Positions 5,116 through 9,672 of a stretch of DNA of 9,672 nucleotides are shown here, one piece after another. The stretch is from Clostridium sp. (GTDB lineage Bacteria > Bacillota > Clostridia > Clostridiales > Clostridiaceae), in NCBI GenBank assembly GCA_003539755.1, contig DPOH01000213.1, positions 1-9,672 of the forward strand, read 5' to 3'. Positions within the stretch are counted from its first letter, which is position 1. Each line of letters starts with the position of its first letter. Made by a program: the position numbers and the translations under genes. The notes under the pieces were generated by a model. It was not told the origin of the DNA and made no database searches. It saw only the letters and a program-made list of their open reading frames with translations.

Positions 5116-6937
5116 TCTTATCTCCTTTTTCAATAGAAGTTATTATTCTTTCAAGATTTCTTTTAACTTCATAATTTATCTTAAGTTGCTCTTCTAAATC
5201 CTTTTCTTTTAATATTTCAATCAATGCTTCAGTTCTTATTAATTGCTTCTTTAATATTTGTAAATGTCCTTTAGTACTCTTAAAATATTCACAAGTAAGG
5301 CAAGCATTTGAATATGGACATATTCCTAATGATACTGGAAGTGAGCAAAATCCATTTGGAAGTGCCTGTGCCTTAAGGTTATTTTTTAGCCATTGAACTT
5401 CATATATTCTTGCATTATTCTTATTTTCTTCAAAAAGATTAGTACTCTTTTTACCAAGTATATTTACAAACTCAACATACTTTTCTCTCTTTCTATAATC
5501 GCTTAATTGAGTATAAACAAGACTCATTTCAGGACTGTTATGATGCAATAATTTCTGTACCACTGAAAAAGGAATATTCCTCTCAAGTAAAGATGTAGCA
5601 AATGTATGTCTGTATTCATGAGGTCTAAATATATAATCAGATCCATCACTATTTCTTATGCCAAGTTCTCTTATTATCTTCTTCATAGATTCCTTATATG
5701 TATTTGCCAAAATTACACTTCCATCTTTTTTGGTAAATAAAAACTTCTGCTTATCTCCAAACTTCTTTCTTACACTCTCAGAATACTTTTCTAAATACTC
5801 AAATAAATATTTAGGAATAGGATTTGAAGCTTCTTTCTTCATCTTCTGGCAATAAAAAACTATATAAAATCCTTTGTCATCTCTTTTAATGCTATCCATA
5901 GTTAATGTACATACTTCACTAATACGCATTCCACAGCAATACAATATTAAAAACATTGCAAAATCTCTTTCACAAAAACTATCCTTATTATTAAGAATTT
6001 GATCAATTACTCCTTGTTCAACTGTTTGTGCTCTTATTTTCAAAGAAGAATCAAGCAAATCATATTCCCAATAAATATTGTTATGACTCCATATGCCCTT
6101 CTGAATACCATATTCAAAGAAATTAGAAATATCAATAATTCTTTTATTATATGTAGAAGATTCAATTTCTTTTTTAAGAAGATATTCTTTATAAATTTCT
6201 ATATCTTTTCTAGTAAGTTCATCAATTCTTTTATCTACAAATTTATTCATAAATTCTTTTATAGATGTTAATTTTGAATATATAAAGCTTAATGATATTT
6301 CTGTTTCATAACATAAATACTTTATATAATCCTTAAGAATTTTTTTATTATATTCATTTTCAATACTTATAAAATTTATGGTTTTTATATCTCTGCTTGG
6401 ATTGATTCTATGAGATGACAATTTCAAATCTTTTACGTATAAAATATCAGGTACATTTCCACATGCTGCATTATATTCATTCAGTAAATATACCTTAATT
6501 CTTTTTAATGTATTAACTATAGGTGCATTATGGAATTTTGTTGCATCATCTTTCTTTTTATTTATAACTCTAATATTATTTCTAATTAAAAATTCTCTAA
6601 AATTATCAGTATCTTTAGTATTCACTTCAAAAAGAGAACTCACCTTACCACAATTACCTTCTAAGAATTTTATAGTCCATTTAAAATAGATTAAATTATT
6701 AGCTCTTAATGAATCCAGATTACCTTTAAAACTTATAAGTTTATTAAAGATATAATATTTAATTTCTCGTTTTATAGTTTCATTTCTTATATTTCTAAAA
6801 TCAATTTCTCCATAAGAAGTATAGTGATTCTCCATACACTTCTCTATATTCTTTAAACCACACTTTTTTATGTCCCAAAAATCTTTATCAAAAATTCCTA
6901 CAAGATTATATATTTTATCAATTTTATTCTTCTTCAT
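5102..6937 (-). CDS. tnpB: TnpB-like tyrosine recombinase
   Basis: A 611-residue recombinase comparable to Tn554 TnpB (about 630 residues). Numbering from the ATG at 6937: N-terminal extension about 1-195, core-binding domain about 200-300, catalytic domain about 305-480 with R338 (CCGMRISE), a lysine at 365 or 367, H440-x-x-R443 (RPHEYRHTFAT), H466 and nucleophile Y475. The tail has C531, C540, C546, C549 in C-x8-C-x5-C-x2-C spacing, with the typical 'CSLPVSLGICPYSNACLTC' look of this family, then a charged helical end. Upstream in-frame GTG (6946) and ATG (6943) overlap the AGGTGA Shine-Dalgarno (6943-6948); the ATG at 6937 has a 5-nt spacing and is preferred. It overlaps the tnpA end by 14 nt, suggesting translational coupling. 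Confidence 0.9.
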   Translation of the reverse strand: MKKNKIDKIYNLVGIFDKDFWDIKKCGLKNIEKCMENHYTSYGEIDFRNIRNETIKREIKYYIFNKLISFKGNLDSLRANNLIYFKWTIKFLEGNCGKVSSLFEVNTKDTDNFREFLIRNNIRVINKKKDDATKFHNAPIVNTLKRIKVYLLNEYNAACGNVPDILYVKDLKLSSHRINPSRDIKTINFISIENEYNKKILKDYIKYLCYETEISLSFIYSKLTSIKEFMNKFVDKRIDELTRKDIEIYKEYLLKKEIESSTYNKRIIDISNFFEYGIQKGIWSHNNIYWEYDLLDSSLKIRAQTVEQGVIDQILNNKDSFCERDFAMFLILYCCGMRISEVCTLTMDSIKRDDKGFYIVFYCQKMKKEASNPIPKYLFEYLEKYSESVRKKFGDKQKFLFTKKDGSVILANTYKESMKKIIRELGIRNSDGSDYIFRPHEYRHTFATSLLERNIPFSVVQKLLHHNSPEMSLVYTQLSDYRKREKYVEFVNILGKKSTNLFEENKNNARIYEVQWLKNNLKAQALPNGFCSLPVSLGICPYSNACLTCEYFKSTKGHLQILKKQLIRTEALIEILKEKDLEEQLKINYEVKRNLERIITSIEKGDKNAVT

Positions 6938-8042
6938 TATCATCACCTAATTTGTCTTGAAACTCTTTGAACTTTTCTTTCTTATACTTATCAGATAAAT
7001 GAACATAAGTATTAATTGTAGTCTGAATCTGTCTATGTCTAAGTCTTTCCTTGACATAAACTGCATCCCAGTTTCCAACTTCAATAAGTTCAGTAGCATG
7101 AGAATGTCTTAATATATGAGGTGTAACTTTTATATTGCACTCTTTGCTCAATCTGTAAAATAACTTTTCAACAGTAATAGCTTTCATTGGCTTCCCCTTG
7201 TTAGCTCCTTTAAGATTTACAAATATATAACTCTCTTCGTTATCTATAAATTCATTATTTAAATATTCAAAATATAGCTGAACTACTGATGTTGGTATAA
7301 TAATCTCACCTTCTGCTTTATTTTTAACACTCGCACCATTTTCTTCATTACTTCTTGCTACAACTTTTACCTTGTTATCCCATATTACAAAATCACTTTT
7401 CCTTAGTCCAAGAGCTTCACCAAGTCTTAATCCGCTTTCAAAAAGTAATGATATAAGAAACTTATCTCTTATGTAATGGCAGTTTTTAATCAAAAGTTCT
7501 ACTTCTTCACGAGATACTGTTTTTATACTTCTATCCTTCTCCTTTAGTTTTAATACTGATGTTATATATTTTTTCTTTCCAGTACCCATTTCATATAGAA
7601 CTCCCTTATAAGATGAAAGTACTCCTTCCCTGTATACATTAAGTTCCCTATCTATACTTCCAGTTCTAAAGAGATATTCATAAAAAGATAGAACAGCGCT
7701 TAAAATAGTATTTACAGTAGAAGCAGTTCTTCTTTCAGGCCTTTCTGAATATTGAGTATAAATAACCTTTTCATCAAGCTTATTAAGATAAGAAACAAAA
7801 CCAGCTAAAACATTAAGCTCCTGATTATCGTCTGTAATACTATCATACGATTTTTCTATTTCCTCTAAGTACTCAAAATACAGTTTTAAATGATATGCAT
7901 AATTCTTAAGAGTATTAAGTGCAAGTCTTCTGCTATCAAGATATTTTAGATAATCCATTACGCAGACTACTATTTCATCATTATCATCAAGAAGTATATA
8001 TCTTATTTTATTGTCTTTAGTCCTTATTTTTTGAACATACAT
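6924..8042 (-). CDS. tnpA: TnpA-like tyrosine recombinase
   Basis: A 372-residue phage-integrase-type recombinase, close in length to Tn554 TnpA (361). After a short beta-rich start (1-25), residues 28-130 form the helical core-binding domain (LALNTLKNYAYHLKLYFEYL). The catalytic domain runs from about 175 to 350 with R206 (ESGLRLGEALGL), a lysine around 240-242, H309-x-x-R312 (TPHILRHSHAT), H336 (RLRHRQIQTT) and nucleophile Y346. All catalytic positions are present, so it should be active. It is the first gene of the operon, has its own promoter at 8100-8128, and the ATG is preceded by AGGTGA (8047-8052) at 4 nt. Its acidic C-terminus (GDDNEEE) is encoded by the bases that also hold the tnpB ribosome binding site. 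Confidence 0.92.
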   Translation of the reverse strand: MYVQKIRTKDNKIRYILLDDNDEIVVCVMDYLKYLDSRRLALNTLKNYAYHLKLYFEYLEEIEKSYDSITDDNQELNVLAGFVSYLNKLDEKVIYTQYSERPERRTASTVNTILSAVLSFYEYLFRTGSIDRELNVYREGVLSSYKGVLYEMGTGKKKYITSVLKLKEKDRSIKTVSREEVELLIKNCHYIRDKFLISLLFESGLRLGEALGLRKSDFVIWDNKVKVVARSNEENGASVKNKAEGEIIIPTSVVQLYFEYLNNEFIDNEESYIFVNLKGANKGKPMKAITVEKLFYRLSKECNIKVTPHILRHSHATELIEVGNWDAVYVKERLRHRQIQTTINTYVHLSDKYKKEKFKEFQDKLGDDNEEE

Positions 8043-8063
8043 TTTATCACCTGTGCTTATAAA

Positions 8064-8089
8064 GTATTTTTAGGTATTTTAAGTATTTT
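8064..8089. repeat. Three tandem GTATTTT repeats in the tnpA leader
   Basis: GTATTTT occurs at 8064-8070, 8074-8080 and 8083-8089, steps of 10 and 9 bp, close to one helical turn, so the copies face the same side of the DNA. They lie between the tnpA transcription start and its RBS. This spacing suits cooperative protein binding, for example a recombinase or repressor, but could also be chance in T-rich DNA. Confidence 0.45.
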
Positions 8090-8099
8090 TCTTCTGTAT

Positions 8100-8128
8100 A
8101 TTATAATGCTTTGTTGGAAATTTGGCAA
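8100..8128 (-). promoter_or_regulatory. Promoter of the tnpA operon
   Basis: Minus strand: -35 TTGCCA (8123-8128), exactly 17 nt, -10 TATAAT (8100-8105). This is the best promoter in the window. Transcription would start near 8093, leaving a leader of about 50 nt that holds the three GTATTTT repeats. A terminator hairpin begins 4 bases upstream of the -35 (at 8132). Confidence 0.8.
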
Positions 8129-8131
8129 TAA

Positions 8132-8165
8132 AAATAAGCCACATGATTTTTCATGTGACCTATTT
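8132..8165 (-). terminator. Intrinsic terminator insulating the tnpA promoter
   Basis: A 15-pair stem (two G-T wobbles; core CACATGA/TCATGTG) with a 4-nt loop at 8147-8150. On the minus strand the second arm runs directly into TTATTTTTATT, a good U-run. It is the first convincing terminator after the nuclease gene ending at 8295, 130 bases away, and stops read-through into the recombinase operon. Confidence 0.75.
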
Positions 8166-8195
8166 AAAATCCAAAATATTTCATATTTTATATCT

Positions 8196-8206
8196 CATTC
8201 ACTCTC
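8196..8206. repeat. Candidate left end: 11-bp direct repeat CATTCACTCTC
   Basis: Second copy of the repeat at 1608-1618. It sits 154 bases upstream of the tnpA start and is flanked by a 6-bp inverted pair TATATC (8189-8194) / GATATA (8211-8216), a layout similar to tyrosine-recombinase core sites. The other copy lacks these arms, so support is weak. Confidence 0.3.
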
Positions 8207-8294
8207 ATTTGATATACAATAATGAATTTCAGCTTAACTTAAGATTTAATTTAATTTTCTAATCACTATCTATATAATTATAAATTCTTATAAT

Positions 8295-9350
8295 CTATTC
8301 AACAAATAAATTAGTAATTTCAATTAATTCTTCTTCAAAATTATATAAATCATTTATATTCTCAATATACTTTCTTTCTTGCTGTTTATTTTCTTTAGGA
8401 AAAACTATTGACTTCTTACACCCTAAGAACAATCTACAAATCCATTTACGAGTATTATTTTTATACAAAATTCCAAAATATTTTTCAGTATCTTTATACG
8501 TGATAAATGCTGGTTCTATAACTTTTCTTAACATTGATTTTATTATTGCAAATGCTTCTAACTCTTCATCAGTTGTTATAATTTTATGTGTATTTGAAGT
8601 ACTTGAATTTTCATCAGGTTGCTCATCTGCATCATTTATATCTCCTTTCAAAGTTTCTGCAAATTTAGTACTCAAAGTTTCATTTATTAATTGAGTATAA
8701 GCTCTCTTAATAATAGGTGAAAATTTTTCAATAACAGAAGACGTTTTCCTTCCATCATACACATTACTCAATATATAATTACAAAAGTCTTCTGAAGGTG
8801 TAGCCAATTGATGTTTCAAGAAATCTTTTATTAAATTCAGATATTTTAATTCCTCAGCTGTACTTAATATTGAATTTACATCTAAACAATCTTTTGCAAA
8901 ATTATTTAAATATGATATTTGTGTATCATTTAAATTTAACATATTAATTTCAAAAAATGGTTTCTTATCCATTTTATTAGTTTCATCAAGATCAGCATAA
9001 AATCTATATTGAATTCCATTTGTAAGTACACCGAATTTTGCTTTTGATGAATTAAAATATCTAAATAACTGTGAACCATGTTTGTCTAAATTTTCGTTAC
9101 ATGATTTTGCTTCAATTAATATTGTAGGAATTTCATCAATTATTATTGCATAATCTACTTTCTCACCTTTCTTTATTCCATAATCAGCATTAAACTCTGG
9201 ACAAAACTCAAGTGGATTAAATACATCATATCCAAGAATCTGAAAGAAAGGTAATATGAGTGACTGTTTTGTTCCCTCTTCACTTTTTATTTGTGATTCA
9301 ATTTTTTCTATACGCTCAGATAAGGAATATAGTTTTTCTTTTATCTCCAT
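8295..9350 (-). CDS. Stand-alone PD-(D/E)xK nuclease of the type I restriction HsdR N-terminal kind
   Basis: A 351-residue protein predicted to cut DNA. Residues 20-110 carry the HsdR-N nuclease pattern: E25 in the EEGTKQSLILPFF helix, 'LGYDVFNP' (39-46), D66 in KVDYAI, E80-x-K82 in LIEAK, and Q94 in 'SQLFRYF', the usual E-D-ExK-Q set. Residues 140-235 are helical, 236-255 are a polar linker (DADEQPDENSSTSN), and 258-350 form a conserved-looking C-terminal domain (TDEELEAFAIIK ... YFGILY ... RKWICRLFL). At 351 residues it lacks the helicase of full HsdR, and no hsdM/hsdS gene is visible. Such proteins are known from prophages and accessory islands, usually annotated as type I restriction endonuclease; their true role is unclear. 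AGGAGG (9357-9362) lies 6 nt before the ATG. Catalytic residues are intact. Confidence 0.8.
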   Translation of the reverse strand: MEIKEKLYSLSERIEKIESQIKSEEGTKQSLILPFFQILGYDVFNPLEFCPEFNADYGIKKGEKVDYAIIIDEIPTILIEAKSCNENLDKHGSQLFRYFNSSKAKFGVLTNGIQYRFYADLDETNKMDKKPFFEINMLNLNDTQISYLNNFAKDCLDVNSILSTAEELKYLNLIKDFLKHQLATPSEDFCNYILSNVYDGRKTSSVIEKFSPIIKRAYTQLINETLSTKFAETLKGDINDADEQPDENSSTSNTHKIITTDEELEAFAIIKSMLRKVIEPAFITYKDTEKYFGILYKNNTRKWICRLFLGCKKSIVFPKENKQQERKYIENINDLYNFEEELIEITNLFVE

Positions 9351-9380
9351 TTTTATCCTCCTATAAATATAACATAATAA

Positions 9381-9386
9381 ATTATA
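9381..9386 (-). promoter_or_regulatory. Possible -10 element for the nuclease gene
   Basis: A consensus TATAAT lies on the minus strand 18 bases before the AGGAGG. No convincing -35 is found at 16-18 nt; a TTGATA (9395-9400) is only 8 nt upstream, too close for this -10. The gene has a terminator upstream (9457-9493), so a promoter in this interval is expected. Confidence 0.3.
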
Positions 9387-9456
9387 CGATTTTTTATCAA
9401 CTATATTCTTGTGTTTTATCGTTAAATTATATTATTTTTATTATAAATTTCCTAAA

Positions 9457-9493
9457 TAAGAAGGTTTTATGAATTACTCATAAAACCTTCTTA
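9457..9493 (-). terminator. Hairpin terminator after the right-edge gene
   Basis: A perfect 16-pair inverted repeat (TAAGAAGGTTTTATGA and its complement) with the 5-nt loop 9473-9477, starting 16 bases after the stop codon of the minus-strand gene that ends at 9510. The T-tract following on the minus strand is short (TTT within the flank), so termination may rely on the TTCTTATTT end of the stem. Confidence 0.7.
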
Positions 9494-9509
9494 AATCATA
9501 ATTTTTATA

Positions 9510-9672
9510 TTATTGCATTTCTAAATTTAGATTTTCACCAAAAGCATCAACAAAATATTGCTTTAACTCATCAACAGTATTAAATAACTTATTATCTTCT
9601 TCACTAGTCTTTTTTCCATCAACAACTAAAGTTTCTCTTGAAATTAAGGTATACATGTTAGTGTATTTACAC
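9510..9672 (-). CDS. 3' end of an unrecognised protein gene, runs off the right edge
   Basis: A minus-strand frame open from the window edge to the TAA at 9510-9512 gives 53 residues. An internal Met is followed by YTLISRETLVVDGKKTSEED, and the C-terminus is acidic and leucine-rich (VDELKQYFVDAFGENLNLEM). No Shine-Dalgarno is seen before the internal ATG (complement of 9654-9656), so the gene probably continues to the right. The peptide is hydrophilic, with no membrane segment. A terminator follows 16 bases downstream, which supports a real gene end here. I do not recognise the family. Confidence 0.6.
   Translation of the reverse strand, partial: CKYTNMYTLISRETLVVDGKKTSEEDNKLFNTVDELKQYFVDAFGENLNLEMQ

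Larger units (their letters stand above)
2861..8128 (-). mobile_element. Tn554-like recombinase module with a duplicated TnpB-type gene
   Basis: The module runs from its promoter (8100-8128) to the end of tnpC (2861), in the order tnpA, tnpB, second tnpB-like gene, tnpC, with overlapping or closely spaced genes. Tn554-family elements use two tyrosine recombinases plus TnpC, insert site-specifically, and have no terminal inverted repeats or target duplication, so their ends cannot be read by simple inspection. Here there are three recombinases, recalling the recombinase-in-trio arrangement, but the TnpC partner and the sizes (372, 611, 611, 132 residues) fit the Tn554 family better. No resistance genes are seen. 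A candidate pair of boundary repeats lies at 1608-1618 and 8196-8206. Confidence 0.75.

Noticed and set aside
5658..6271. Two plus-strand open frames inside tnpB
   Set aside because: Antisense to the conserved recombinase domain; hydrophobic composition is typical of the complement of A-rich coding sequence.
2861..8042. Classic recombinase-in-trio (RIT) element
   Set aside because: Three recombinases are present, but the downstream TnpC/DUF6262 gene, the sizes and the cysteine clusters point to the Tn554 family; no flanking inverted repeats typical of RIT elements were seen.
8031..8222. Plus-strand 63-codon frame with hydrophobic segment upstream of tnpA
   Set aside because: It has a TTG start without Shine-Dalgarno and runs through the tnpA start, promoter and terminator hairpin; these signals explain the region better.
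8500..9472. Plus-strand open frames at 8500-8694 and 9260-9472
   Set aside because: Both are antisense to the nuclease gene or its leader and lack ribosome binding sites.

Overview
The window is very AT-rich, with clostridial-type ribosome binding sites (AGGAGG, AGGTGA), strong A/T codon bias, a classical lipoprotein signal and a YvrJ-family small protein. This points to a low-GC Firmicute, most likely a Clostridium; species cannot be told from the sequence. It looks like an accessory region: most of it is one recombinase operon flanked by small genes, decayed sequence and a stand-alone nuclease gene. No tRNA, rRNA or CRISPR array was seen.

Layout, left to right. 1-91: 5' end of an unrecognised minus-strand gene. 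92-390: no intact gene. 391-1257: minus-strand lipoprotein with its own promoter. 1258-2036: a 779-base stretch without an intact gene, holding the lipoprotein promoter, an inverted repeat, minus-strand coding remnants and, at its right edge, a repeat-rich promoter. 2037-2786: a plus-strand pair, a ribbon-helix-helix DNA-binding protein then a YvrJ-family protein, ending in a strong hairpin terminator. 2861-8042: a four-gene minus-strand operon, tnpA - tnpB - second tnpB-like gene - tnpC. 8043-8294: tnpA promoter, tandem repeats and a terminator. 8295-9350: minus-strand PD-(D/E)xK nuclease of the HsdR-N type. 9510-9672: 3' end of an unrecognised minus-strand gene, followed by a hairpin terminator.

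The centre of interest is the recombinase operon. It resembles the transposition module of Tn554-family elements (tyrosine recombinases TnpA and TnpB plus the small TnpC) but has three tyrosine recombinases instead of two: the TnpB-type gene is present twice in divergent copies. After start correction both copies are 611 residues, both begin with a 14-nt overlap with the preceding gene, and both carry a C-terminal cysteine cluster with identical spacing (C-x8-C-x5-C-x2-C). All three keep the R-K-HxxR-H-Y catalytic set, so the module looks intact. An exact 11-bp direct repeat at 1608-1618 and 8196-8206 brackets this operon together with the RHH/YvrJ pair; if these are the element ends, the element is about 6.6 kb and the RHH/YvrJ pair is its cargo. 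This boundary call is speculative.
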